Notes: generated by a model not told the origin, from the sequence alone. Numbered from the stretch's first letter, positions 47,081-57,799 are shown. The stretch: DNA of 64,000 nt from Torreya grandis (GCA_037957365.1 JARHVA010000006.1:13164001-13228000); one strand, 5' to 3'. Translations and numbers: made by a program.

Positions 47081-48483
47081 ACCATGGCTTCCCTCGCCTC
47101 GCATATTCCTTCTTCATCATCCTCATCAAGAATTTATGTCATGGTACATCATGTGCCATTGCCTTCATACATTTCCACTGACATCAATCTCATCCACACC
47201 ATAGACTCTAGTTCACAAGATGTATGGTATAAGCAGCTTGAGGACTACTTGGCTCATTCTATCATTCCTCCCAACCTCTCTAGCAATACACGACAGGCTT
47301 TCATCAAGCGCACCACTCGCTATACCATGCTAGGGGGCCTTCTCTATAAATGAGGTTTTAACGGCCTTCTTTTTCACTGTTTAAACTCCACTGAAGCCTC
47401 TCATGCTGTTAAACAAGCCCATGACAAGATTTGTGGTGGACACTTCAGTGGTAACTCGGTTGCCAAGTGCATCCTTCGCCTGGGTTATTACTGGCCCACT
47501 CTTCATCAAGATTGTAGCGATTATGTTCGGCGTTGCATCAAGTGTCAGTAGCATGCTAACTTGCTTCATCTCCCTAGCCATGCCTTACAAGTTGCTCAAG
47601 ATTTTTGGTCTTTTTCACAATGGGGCTTAGATCTCATCAGTGAGATTAACCCTCATTCGTCTCTTCGTCATCAGTCCATCATCACTGCCACCGAGTATTT
47701 CACTAAATGGGTGGAAGCTATTCCTCTCATCTCCACAAAAACTGACAAGATTGTCGACTTCATCAACACCCACATCATCTATCATTTTGGTGTACCTCAC
47801 AAAATCATCACCGATAACAGAAAGTCATTTAAAAACAAAACTGTCCAAAAACTTTGTGACTCCTTTGGCAATAAACTCAGCTTTTCTTCACCTTACTACC
47901 CACAAGCAAATGGGCAGGCCGAGGCTTCTAACAAAATCTTAACTAAAATTCTCATGAAGGTGGTCAACGACACTAGAAGGGATTGGCACATTCATATTCC
48001 CTTCGCTTTGTGGGCCTACCGCACTAGTATCTGAACCTCTACAGGTGTTACCCCTTTCTCTCTAGTATACAAAATAGAGGTTGTCTTACCTCTCGAAGTA
48101 CAGATCCCGTCTCTTCACATTTCACTCCATGACATTCTTTCTAACGATGACTTTCATCAAGATCGATTAGCTCAACTTGAGTTACTCGATGAACGTCATC
48201 TTGCTACCCTCAACCATCTCCATGTCTATCAAAATTGCATCAAACGAGCCTATAACAAAACTCTCAGAGAATGAGATTTCAATATCGGAGACCTCATCCT
48301 CAAAGAGAACCAACATGTGACCAATATGGAATGGAGTAAAAGAGGCAAATTTGCTCCTAATTGGCTCAAACCTTATATCATCACGCACAAGTATGGATCA
48401 GGGACTTATCATCTATCTTCTCTTGAAGGCCAACCAGAACCTGAGCCCCTTAATGCTTTGCATCTACGACCATTCTACTGTTA
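47081..48483 (+). pseudogene. Element V integrase
   Basis: HHCC zinc domain: HAVKQAHDKICGGHFSG, then YYWPTLHQDC and RRCIKCQ (47400-47550). Catalytic core D-D-E: QWGLDLISEI, HKIITDNRKSF (about 47795-47830) and NGQAEASNKIL (about 47910-47940), all present. The C-terminal part has FNIGDLILKENQH, KFAPNWLKPYII and GTYHLSSLEGQ, ending LHLRPFYC-stop at 48481. Four premature stops (near 47351, 47548, 48032, 48272) fit CGA or CAG decay. It inserts the DNA copy into the genome. Confidence 0.9.
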
Positions 48484-50130
48484 GTTGAGTACTCATCCAC
48501 TTGACATTTAACTTGAGCTCATCCCTTGAGCAATCCCTGCCCTTTTAATCCTCAATCCTTTCCACCCTTTTTCCCTTAACAAAATCCTCTACAACCTTTT
48601 TATGATGTATGGATGCTTCGTCCTAACAAAAGGGAGCCCTTGACCTTCTATAGTCTTGTCCATGACTCAACATTCTATCAAAAATAAATCAAGATGTCAA
48701 AATATCCAAGGTCACAAAATCAAATCAAAAAGTAGACTGCTCCCTCGAAGGACAGCTGTACTATCATTGTTGTAGCTAATAGACTGCTCCCTTGAAGGAC
48801 AGCTATTCAAAAGCCCTTAAATTTATAAAGCAAAATATAGACCACTCCCTTAAAGGATGGCTATGATTAAATCTTGCTACAAACAACACCTTTTTTAGAA
48901 GCTTCTCGCATCGATCAGCTTCACAAATGACCACCAAGCAAAGTGACATCTCTATGTGGACTTCCCACATTGATCAGTTCACCAAAAAAAAAAAATGGGT
49001 CATGGACTTGACTTGTAGTTGTCTCAGGGTCTCCTATAAAAAGGGGCAAAGTTATCCCTACTCTAAAATGGGTTACCCTTTCCTCCTATCATAACACCTG
49101 CTCAAGGGACTTCGAGCTCACTTTAATGTTGAATTGATTCAATTACTGCTCTAACACAACTCATGGTCAACGATGCAATGCATGAATGGGGCTCTTGGTT
49201 CTAACAACCCCTATCTATGCTGTCATTTTGGTCCTTATCAATAAAAGGGCGCTTATGCCTTTTATTTTCTGCCTACACTTTGGTCACATTCAACCACATC
49301 ATTTGTCCACACAATTCAACCCAACTCTTTTTTAACCACTCACATATCCTACTCATTTTGGTTTCCATAGACACCAATACACATGGAAACTATCAACCAC
49401 ACAATTTATGTCAAGCATAAACCATTACTTGCTGAAACATAAATCAACCTACAATTCATTTTTAGCATACATCCATCACGAATATGGATATTTGCTAAGG
49501 GATGAAAAACTCTGACCAATGTTACAGAATACACCATTTGGAAAAGGATGTAGCATCATCTTCTCCTCGTCATTTCAATCATGTACCCTCAGACATATGG
49601 GAAGTGCTATATCATTATCATGACCAAAATCAACCACTTCGATATTTTTCTTCCCTCTTGGGAGAACTACATTGGCCTAAGGCCCTAACAATAGGGGCTA
49701 TGTAGGCAGCACTCAGTTGACATGGGGTCTTCTGAGGTTAGCTCGACCATTCCTTCATCGCATTTCTTCCATCACATTCTTTCGTCACTTGCCAATCAAA
49801 TCTCAAACAATCACATATTTTCATAATCATTAACATTAATCATTTTCTTCCATATCATTAATCATTAATCCTAATCATACATTCATCATCATATCAACAC
49901 AACAATATCAGCATCATAATCCTAAATATCATATCAAAACATGTATCAAATCAACATAACATACAAACACATCCATAACATTTTTCATAACACATCAATG
50001 ATCAAAATCACATCATATATATCAATGTTTTACAATGGCATAATATGTGCCTTTGTCTCTCTCTCAAAAAAATCAAATACATCTCGCATCATTAGCTCGC
50101 AAGTCGGTATATACATAATATCAAAATCTA
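48484..50130 (+). other. Element V post-pol region
   Basis: Non-coding apart from short frames. Contains the threefold repeat, a phrase shared with element II (CTTCCCACATTGATCAGT near 48963) and CTATGTAGGCAGCACTCAGT near 49698. 49800-50000 is an AT-rich, CAT-rich stretch (repeated ATCATTAATC / ACATATC words). Confidence 0.6.
48733..48855 (+). repeat. Threefold post-pol repeat, element V copy
   Basis: AGACTGCTCCCTCGAAGGAC, AGACTGCTCCCTTGAAGGAC and AGACCACTCCCTTAAAGGAT start near 48736, 48781 and 48838. Each carries the small inverted repeat CTCCCTYGAAGGA. The same three units with the same spacing exist in element II. Confidence 0.75.
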
Positions 50131-50137
50131 CCCTCAA

Positions 50138-51780
50138 GGTTGTGGCTGTGGTGGTGGTGGCGGTGACCGAGAAGATGTTGTATCCTCTCCCCCCTCTAAT
50201 CTACATCGTCTACGAGACCCAGAAGCCGTCGCTCGTGACATAAACCTCTGTCGACGCAGCTCTGCCCTCATCTCAGAGTATCATTGTATCTGAGGGAACC
50301 CCCTGATGGCCCTCTCATAATAAGCGATCTCATCCAGCGCATCATTGTATCTAACTATAGATACAGTCTGCGATGGACCCATCAGACCTGCTGTCGTGCC
50401 CTGCACTGAACCCTGTGGCTATGAAAACCCTAGCTACACTGACGTTGACTGCGTAGGCTACTGAATTGGCTACTGAAGTGGATGCTGCATCAGGCCCTAT
50501 CCTCTCAAACCCTGTCCTACCAATGCCTGTGCCTGGGCTGTGGCCAACTGCCCCTACAAAATGGTAACCTGTCCTCGTGCTGCATCCCTCTCTTGAATGG
50601 TAGCATCTCTCTCCTATCGGGCCACATCCTGCTCTCTGATCACTGTCTGTAAATCAAGCTATGGTCCTGCCTACACCCCTGTATACTAACCTGCCCACCA
50701 TGTCGAGTAGGCCTCTGTACATCCTGGGTCTGCTATCTCGAGGCCTGCTGGTAACTCCTCAAAATCAGGGCCCTCTATCTCCTCTGGCAATGGGAGCGAT
50801 GCCTCAATGTCATCCCATCTATACAGTGGAAAGGCAGGTGGCACATCCTAAAGTAGCCCATACTGGTGCCACACCATCTCCACTGGCACCCTCTCGAGCT
50901 CACCAGCTCATCTACCCCTGACCCACCTAATGCTCTGCACTCCAACCAGCTGCTCTCTCTGATCTTTGAAAACTAGATACACTAGGTACAGTCTCCAGAT
51001 AATGTCTACCAAGATCAAGGCCTCCAGCTCCCCTCTGTAATAGTCAATATCTCTGACCACTCCATCCACCCGTGTCTGCGCCATCACCTTGTGCCATCGC
51101 CTAAATTTGACCCTAAAGCCAGCCTGAATCACCACTGGAAGGCCGAGAGGTCGTGTGACCATGATGTGCTCGTAAGCCCAATAATGCAGGAGGTGGCTGA
51201 CACACAAGCTATACCGTCGCCACCGACTAATGCCCCACAGCTCTCTATACACTTGGGCCAAAAATACAGGCACCCAAGCAAACACTATCTGTGACTCTAT
51301 CATATCTATCAAAACTCTGGTCATAGCAACTGGAAACTTGCCTCCCTTTGCATCTGGCAGTGCGTAAATCGTAATGCCTATCATCATCAGAACAGCTAGC
51401 CGATGTGCATCCTCATCTGTCGTGTATAGAGGCTCATAAGCAAAACTGGCTAAGTGATAACTCACCTCAGCTGCATGCTCACCAAATAGCGTAACCATAT
51501 GAATATCATGTGCCTCTCTCGAGCACGCATATAGGTCGGCTCCATATACCGACAACCACAAAATCCGGTATACATCCTCCACTGTGACCGTCATCTCTCT
51601 CATGGGCAGGTGGAAAGTGTTGGTGGAATGATCCCACTACTCGATCAGTGCCACCATCAAGCTCACATCTCACGCCACTCTACAGTAGCATCACAGCCTA
51701 CCTAGTCCCACTATGCTCATCTATGCCCACTCCTCCCAGGTAATGTCCTGATGCATCCACATCAACAATGTCAGCAGTCA
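50138..51780 (-). pseudogene. Antisense plant-mobile-domain ORF of element V
   Basis: Minus strand, opposite to gag-pol. LMVALIE-WDHSTNTFHLP (51610-51665) continues in frame into a 231-codon open part (50908-51603) with MREMTVTVEDVYRILWL. This is the PMD signature (T-F-H-L-P, E-M-T-x-T-x-E-D-V), followed by Trp/Tyr/Leu-rich helices. After a frame change near 50900 it continues with VPVEMVWHQYGLL and FPLYRWDDIEASLP, then a probable coiled coil (LQTVIREQDVAR, ERDATIQERDAARGQ) and a basic, proline-rich end (SPPPPQPQP). About 540 residues; stops are mostly CAG to TAG. Extra, often antisense, ORFs are known from Tat/Grande-type elements. Role unknown; the PMD family is linked to transposons and to silencing-related plant proteins. 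Confidence 0.75.
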
Positions 51781-52005
51781 ATCCCATAGCATCAGTGTCT
51801 ACCTCGCCTACATCCAACCAATCAAACCCATGTCAATGCAACTCTCAATCCCCATAACTCTTCTTCCCTAGCCTGACCATTTGCCCTTTCATCTATCTAC
51901 TTGACCATCTACCAGACCATTTATGGCTGTCTTGACACTCGTGTAGCCCTTGGCGTAGCTCTGATCCCTTGACTTGGCAATTTTCTAACCATCCTTTTGA
52001 CCAGG
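51781..52005. other. Upstream flank of the antisense PMD ORF
   Basis: Either the 5' end of the antisense ORF or its leader. The frame cannot be followed with confidence beyond 51780. Confidence 0.35.
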
Positions 52006-52010
52006 CAGCC

Positions 52011-52152
52011 ACTGACATCAGTTTTCATGCCGACGATGGCACTAATATAACCGACGTCAATCACATAGTGACTGACGCCAGTAGGAAAGTGATCAATGCC
52101 GGTCTAAAGTCAACTGACGCCAACGATATCACCGATGTCGGTGACTGGTTCG
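52011..52152. repeat. CCGACGTCGG-type array upstream of the antisense PMD ORF, part 1
   Basis: About seven units in 140 bp: ACTGACATCAGT, GCCGACGATGGC, ACCGACGTCAAT, ACTGACGCCAGT, CAATGCCGGTC, ACTGACGCCAAC and ACCGATGTCGGT, roughly 18-22 bp apart. It lies about 230 bp from the recognisable start of the minus-strand ORF, on its upstream side. Confidence 0.75.
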
Positions 52153-52685
52153 GCCCTAGGGCTGAACGGGGTGAGCCCTAAAATTAGGGATTCCCCATTA
52201 TGGCCTCCCCAACCCCCCAAAACCCTCCTAAATTGCTCCTAACCTCTTCTAGACCTATTAACCACCCTCCTAGCTACCCTCCCCCCTTGATTTTTGCTTA
52301 AAACAACTACAAATTCAAAAACTAAATCAAAACAAAAACTCACCCAAATAGGGTTCAGGGCCCTCCTACCTCATCCCAGCGTCGCCAGCGTGGTGGCACA
52401 ATGGGTGCCGCTTGTGGTGGACCTAACGCGAGTCCTCTACTCCCCTCTGCCATGGCTTCTACGTCTCAATCTCTCCAAGCTTTTCCTGGCCCACAAACAC
52501 CTCTGCAGTGTCTAATCACTCTCCAACTCACTCCCTCTTTCCACCAATGCTTATCTGCCACCTCAGCGCACTCACTTAGTCAACTTTGGGTCACTTTCAC
52601 TCAATCAACCCCAGAGCTCTTTTTTCTCTCAGTCAACAAGTAGTAAATGACTTTTTGTGGGCTGTTAATCCGGTTTTGTCAGATT
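52153..52685. other. Spacer between two palindrome arrays, no gene
   Basis: C-rich plus strand (CCCCAACCCCCCAAAACCCT near 52210). Short frames at 52294-52643 show no motif. Confidence 0.4.
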
Positions 52686-52689
52686 TGGT

Positions 52690-52802
52690 AGGTCGTTGAC
52701 GTTGGCATATTCATGCCCTGGTCCATCGACGTCAGCCAATTTCTACCGACGTCGGTCCTTTTAGTCTACCGACATCGATTATGTTACTGACGTCGGCATA
52801 CT
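52690..52802. repeat. CCGACGTCGG-type array upstream of the antisense PMD ORF, part 2
   Basis: Units GTTGACGTTGGC, ATCGACGTCAGC, ACCGACGTCGGT (intact), ACCGACATCGAT and ACTGACGTCGGC at about 18-25 bp spacing, with a weaker sixth (ATGCCCTGG). Confidence 0.75.
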
Positions 52803-53540
52803 TCACACCTCATCATTGCCTAAAATCATGCCCCTAATCAGTCAGCTCTCTAGTACAAGTCATCTTGGCCCCCTGGGGCACACTTGAGATCACTTTTGCC
52901 TCTGTCCATCGACCACCAGACCTTGGAGATCATGACATCTCCTCTAACCGCGACCACTTCCAAAGCAATTTTGCCTTGGTTGTTTTTGCATGTATGCTAC
53001 CTCATGATTGGTTAGCAAAATTGTGTGCATATTTTTGACCTTCACAAGTATAGGATCGCAAGCCAGTTGATCCCCACTACTTGTGATATTTTCATGTTTT
53101 TGGGAGCACTTCCTGAGCCCGAGATACCTAGAACACAATGACTATTAGAGCTTAAGCTTAGATTGAATAACCCAATCAATAGATGACTAAATGCTGGGAC
53201 CCAATTATTTCAATTTTGGCACTCCTCGACCCTTGACCTATGACAATTTGACCTGACCATTCTCGTGAAGTGGTGTACATGCAATCATAACTTTTGCAGC
53301 GTTCTCACTCTATCTTCACCCTTTTCATCCACTCTCTGTCAAATCAACACCTGATTCCAGGTTCCCTTCTCTCAACTCCTGCTTTGAGGGGGAATACCTC
53401 ATCCATAATCGAGGCAACCAACCCTCCTATTTTTGTCTTACAGTTCACTTGAACAACTAACAAGATGAAATCAACCTTATCCCATACCTGAGGCAACTAA
53501 CTCCTATTTTTGTCTTGCAGTTCATCTAGAGCAACCAACA
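52803..53540 (+). other. Element V 3' non-coding region
   Basis: No gene. Two similar blocks (CCAACCCTCCTATTTTTGTC near 53418 and AACTAACTCCTATTTTTGTC near 53493, each followed by TTRCAGTTCA... CAACCAACAAGA / AACTAACAAGA) form an about 75-bp tandem pair just before the polypurine tract. Confidence 0.5.
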
Positions 53541-53542
53541 AG

Positions 53543-53557
53543 ACAAAAAGGGGCAAA
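53543..53557 (+). other. Element V polypurine tract
   Basis: CAAAAAGGGGCAAA directly before the LTR start TGTAGACACC; plus-strand primer position. Confidence 0.75.
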
Positions 53558-55146
53558 TGTAGACACCAAAATCGTGTCTAACCCTTGGTCATCTTCCCCC
53601 TTGGTCCATTCCTAACCCATTCCTAAAACATGCACTTACTAATTTAAAAATAATAATTTATTATTAATATCCTCCCCTTTGACACATCACCTATAACACC
53701 TCGCCTGACACCTTGCCTTGGACTATTTCCCACCCTATGACTCACCCAAGACCTATTCTTACTTCTTTCTAACCGCCTAACCAACTCTCGTGCATATTTA
53801 TCCCAACCTTTGACAATTTTCCAACGGATCATGCACTTGGCGGATGGAAAATGGGCTTGGTGGCACTTTTACTTGTTCTGCACCTGCCGACGTTGGTCAA
53901 ATGTCGGCCGACACCGGCGAGATAGCCGACATCGGTTTTACTTAAACCAAATTTCTAACCTTTTGATGAATCTAATCACAAATTGTTAATCTCTAGAGCT
54001 AATCACGAATCTCAAATCCTCTTTCAGCGAAATAAAGTTCTCATGCTTTTGCTTTCTAGTGTTCTGGCTTCTTGGTTTTCTCACAGAGATCAGCATTCTT
54101 GACAACATTTTCTAGGCACTGAGGTCTTGCATTAGACATTCTGCACAGGGATTGCATGATATCTCCATCACCAGCGACAACTGAAACACAGCTTCTGCAC
54201 CTTTGCCAACTCATGTCACAGCTAAGTATTTGTACTATTTTTATTTCAGTATCATTTCAAATATATTAGCATTCTGTCTATTGTCTATTCCAAGCATCCT
54301 TGACCCAACTTTCTCTGTTCTTCTCGGAGAGGCTGAAAAGCCTTCTCTCACCCCTTATTCCCTTTTCTTTGCCTCTGACACCCGTTTAGTCTCTCTTTAG
54401 ACAAACACCCTATGTTCAATCAACTCAACACAAGCTATCAGAGACCTACAGACCATCTTAAGACTAATCTAATCAACCTGACTAAATTTCTTCACGAAAA
54501 GGCTGAAAAGCCTTTTTCCTGCCCCTTACCCCTTTTCCTGACAACATACCCTCTACCTTAGTTCTTATTAAAGATTCTATCTACTATTTTACCATCCCAA
54601 ATAAACTCCTTGACTCACAGATAAGACCATAGTCCCTCTTGTAGACCAGAAACTAGACCTGTAACCCATCCCTGGCCATTACCCCGACTGACCTCGTCCA
54701 TTTCCCCTATCGACGTTGGTAGTCTAACCGACGTCGGTGACTTCCTGACCGACGCTGGCAATATCACCGACATCGGTGACTGTGCTAAGCAGATTGTATC
54801 TTATCAGGTATGCATTTGCTTTCAGTTCTTTTTTTTCAGTCTTTTATTATTTCTCTTTTTTATCTCTGTCATATTTTGTTTTAACAGTGGATTGTCATCC
54901 TCCAAGAAGCCTTAGCGCTTCTAGGACCAATCTTTTGCTTGGCAATCCACCCTCTTATCAGCTAACATTTTTCGTGTTTTAGTGTCTGTCTCTTTCAGGT
55001 GTCATCCTCCACAATCAAAGAGGAGTTCTCACAACGTCTGGATAATGGTGTGCACAACTACATCCAGGTACATACAAGCCTAGACCATTTCTTTAAGTTT
55101 CTCATTTTCTCTCTTTGAATGTGAAAGCAAAAATAGCGTAGAAACA
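53558..55146 (+). repeat. Element V 3' LTR
   Basis: Starts TGTAGACACC, ends GAAACA, followed by AATGG. Palindrome units at 53886-53938 (GCCGACGTTGGT, GGCCGACACCGGC, GCCGACATCGGT) and 54712-54785 (ATCGACGTTGGT, ACCGACGTCGGT, ACCGACGCTGGC, ACCGACATCGGT). Hairpin at 54886-54951. Differs from the 5' LTR by scattered transitions and two short indels. Confidence 0.93.
54886..54951 (+). other. Conserved LTR hairpin, element V 3' LTR
   Basis: AGTGGATTGTC ... GGCAATCCACC with inner arm AGAAGCCTTAGCGCTTCT. The inner arm pairs better here than in the 5' copy, where AGCGCTTCT has become AGCACTTCT. Confidence 0.6.
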
Positions 55147-55860
55147 AATGGTACAAGAGTTGTTGGAGGTAGGTACCATTTGCCATAGCCAAAGTGAATA
55201 TTCTTCTCTAGTAGTCATGGTATGAAAGAAAGATGAAACTTGGAAGATGTGCCTAGATTATAGATAGCTCAACAAGTTCACTATCAAAGATAAGTTTCAT
55301 ATTCCTATAATTTATTATTTATTAGGTGAATTACATGGTGTCATTTATTTTACCAAATTAGATCTTTACTCTAGGTATCATCAAATCTAGATCCATGAGG
55401 GGGACATTCCTAAAATAGCCTTCCATACTCATGAAGGCCATTATGAATTTTTATTCATGCCTTTTGGTCTCACCAATGCACCATCCACCTCTCAGATTTT
55501 GATGAATATGTTTTTTAGGCCATTTTTGAGAAAGTTTGTACTTGTGTTTTTCTATGACATCCTTATTTATAAAAAAAATTAGGAAGACCACTTGAAGCGT
55601 GTGAAACAGGTACTCTCAATTCTTTAGTAATATCAATTGTATGCTAAACCATCCAAATGTGCTTTTGGATTTTGAGAAATGGAATATTTAGGTCATAATA
55701 TATCACACAAGGGAGCAAAATTTGATCCTAAAAAAATCCAAGCCATCATGGAGTGGGATATTCCCAAGACACTTAAGTAACTACGAGGATTTCTTGAGCT
55801 AATTGGTTACTATCACAATGTTTGTCAAACACTATGGTAGTATTGAAGAATCACTCACTT
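55147..55860 (+). pseudogene. Element IV reverse transcriptase, part after element V
   Basis: After AATGG the frame of 37290-37514 resumes in phase: [51 protein letters not shown] and [13 protein letters not shown], then the catalytic block VFFYDILIY (about 55545-55570). The first Asp of F-x-D-D is Tyr here (GAT to TAT). AKPSKCAFGF, EYLGHNISHKGAKFDP and LRGFLELIGYY follow. About nine stops. Inactive. Confidence 0.88.
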
Positions 55861-56330
55861 CCTTGTTGAATAAAGACTCATTCTAATGGACTAATATAGC
55901 TACCAAGGCATTTTAACAACTTAAAATGTCTATGTGCACCACCCCAGTATTGGCTACTCCAAAAAAAATTAAAATTTTTGTAGTTGAATGTGATGCATCT
56001 ATATATGGTATGAGTGTAGTACTCATGTAAGAAGGTAGGCCCATTGCCTTTGATAGTCATCAATTGAAGGGTAAAAATCAGCTCAAACCCATCTATGAGA
56101 AAGAGATGATGCCTATTCTACATGCATTCAAATAATGGAGACCTTATCTATTGGGTTGTCACTTTCAAGAAAAGACAGATCATGATAGCTTTAAATATTT
56201 GTTGAAACAGTGGTTATCCTCTAAAGAACAAAAAAATGGGTAACAAAAAAGTTAGGTTTTGATTTTTAAATAGTCTAAAAGAAATGAAAATAAAATGTGG
56301 TGACTGATGCACTATCCAAATGAGATGAAC
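55861..56330 (+). pseudogene. Element IV RNase H
   Basis: NKDSF-WTNIATKAF-QLKMSM, then TPVLATPKKIKIFVVECDAS, IYGMSVVLM and GRPIAFDSHQLKGKN. YEKEMMPILHAFK-WRPYLLG and TDHDSFKYLLKQ follow. The catalytic Asp (ECDAS), Glu (YEKEM) and TDH Asp are visible. Interrupted by several stops. Confidence 0.82.
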
Positions 56331-56399
56331 CAGTTGAGGTATTTTTATGTGTTATGACCATTTGGTAGATGGCAAAATGGGAGAATGATAGTACTACCC

Positions 56400-57250
56400 A
56401 TGCATTGATTCAAAATTTGCAATAGATTTCAGATGGGATTAAAAAATTTACATGGAATTGGAGTGTATTATGGTACAAATATAGAATATATCTATGTCAA
56501 AATTCTCTTCTCAAATATAAAATCCTTTAAGAACTTCATCCATCTCCACTTGACAGTCACTCAAGTTTTTTGAAAACCTATCATAGATTTAAGAAGGATT
56601 TTTTATAAAGGAATCAAGGGGGATGTACAAAAATGTGTGGCCAAATGTATGGTTTAACATCAAAATAAAGGTGAAATCATTAAATCCCTAGGTCTTTTAC
56701 AACCCTTATCCATCCATAGTCAATGATGGGAAGACGTATCTATGGATTTGATTATTACATTACCATGATCTAAAGGTAGAAATGTTATCATGGTTGTTGT
56801 GGATAGACTCATAAAGTATGCTCATTTTTATTCTTTATCTCAATCATTGGTGGCCAGTACAGTAGCTTTTACCTTCCTTAATAAAATTCATAAATTGCAT
56901 GATACTCCTAAGATTATTGTTAATGATCGAGATCCCATATTCACTAGTAATTTTTGGTCAATTATTTGCATGTTTGGAAACCTAATTGGATCATAAGCTC
57001 ATCCTAATTCCAATGGACAAACTAAGGTAGTCAATAAGTGTCTGAAATGGTACCTTTGTTGTTTTGTGTTAGATAATTAGGATGAATGGGTTCAATAATT
57101 GCCCTTGACTGAATGGTGGTATAATACTTTAGTGCATAGTTCATCCAAAATGTCTCATTTTATGGAATTTTATGGATATCATCCTCCATCCCTCACTTCA
57201 CCCTTGAAGGCCCACCCAAAGGTGTGTGTAGTGGAGGAACACCTTTAACA
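56400..57250 (+). pseudogene. Element IV integrase
   Basis: Zinc domain remains CVAKCMV-HQNKGE near 56630. Core: WEDVSMDLIITLP (first Asp) near 56730, VVVDRLIKYAHFYSL, and PKIIVNDRDPIFTSNFW with the second Asp near 56925. NSNGQTKVVNKCLKWYL follows near 57010, where the catalytic Glu of Q-T-E-V is Lys (AAG at 57024-57026). HSSSKMSHFMEFYGYHPPS follows. Dead by stops and by loss of the Glu. Confidence 0.85.
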
Positions 57251-57780
57251 TCAATAGGAAGTCCTTGCTAGTTTGTCTGAAAATTTAGCTTTGGCCTAAA
57301 ATCGCATGAATTAATTGGCAAATCAACATAAGAGCAAGAGGCATTTTGAAATTGTTGGTTGGGTCTTTGTTTGCTTTTATCCATATAGTTATATGTTATT
57401 AAGTCAATAAAAAAAGGATAATAAGTTGTCTCCCAAGTATTATGGCCCTTATTAGATATTGAAAAAAATTGGTAGTGTGGCCCACAAGCTGGAATTTCCT
57501 CCATCCACTCACATTCATTCAGTATTTCATGTATCTTTCCTTAAGAAGGTCAGTATGCATAGGGTTACCACTCAAATCAAGTTACCAAAATTAGATTAAG
57601 AAGGGAGGGTTATTATTGATCCTAAAGCGATCCTTTAAATTCATATTAAGTAGCTACAGTCCAAACTAATTATAGAGTATCTGATCAAATAGAAGAATCT
57701 TCCTTTTTAATATGTTATTTAGGAGGATGAATCCTTCATGCAACAATATATGAGATTGCTTCAACATTGAGTACAACCTT
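57251..57780 (+). pseudogene. Element IV integrase tail with chromodomain-like end
   Basis: KLSPKYYGPY-ILKKIGSVAHKLEFP, HSVFHVSFLKK, then VIIDPKAIL, IIEYLIK-KNLPF-YVI and EDESFMQQY. This follows the pattern of the chromodomain-like end of chromoviruses (hydrophobic-Y-L-I-x-W-K-x-L-P, then W-E-D-E). This part is thought to guide integration to marked chromatin. Key Trp codons are now TAG. Confidence 0.75.
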
Positions 57781-57784
57781 ATTT

Positions 57785-57799
57785 TGAAGGGGAGGGGAA
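57785..57799 (+). other. Element IV polypurine tract
   Basis: GAAGGGGAGGGGAA immediately before the 3' LTR start. Confidence 0.8.

Larger units (their letters stand above)
37515..55146 (+). mobile_element. Element V: Tat-clade Ty3/gypsy retrotransposon with antisense PMD ORF
   Basis: LTRs 37515-39073 and 53558-55146, flanked by AATGG. PBS at 39077, polypurine tract before 53558. Coding order: gag with two knuckles, protease, RT, RNase H, second (archaeal-type) RNase H, integrase, then about 5 kb of post-pol DNA with a minus-strand PMD ORF. The second RNase H marks the Tat clade of plant Ty3/gypsy elements. Almost all disruptions are C-to-T or G-to-A stops plus a few frame changes, and the LTRs are very similar, so the insertion is younger than I to IV. 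Confidence 0.93.

Noticed and set aside
48484..50130. Short plus-strand frames after integrase (49217-49420, 49502-49705) as extra genes
   Set aside because: Too short, no motif, and not preserved in the matching region of element II.
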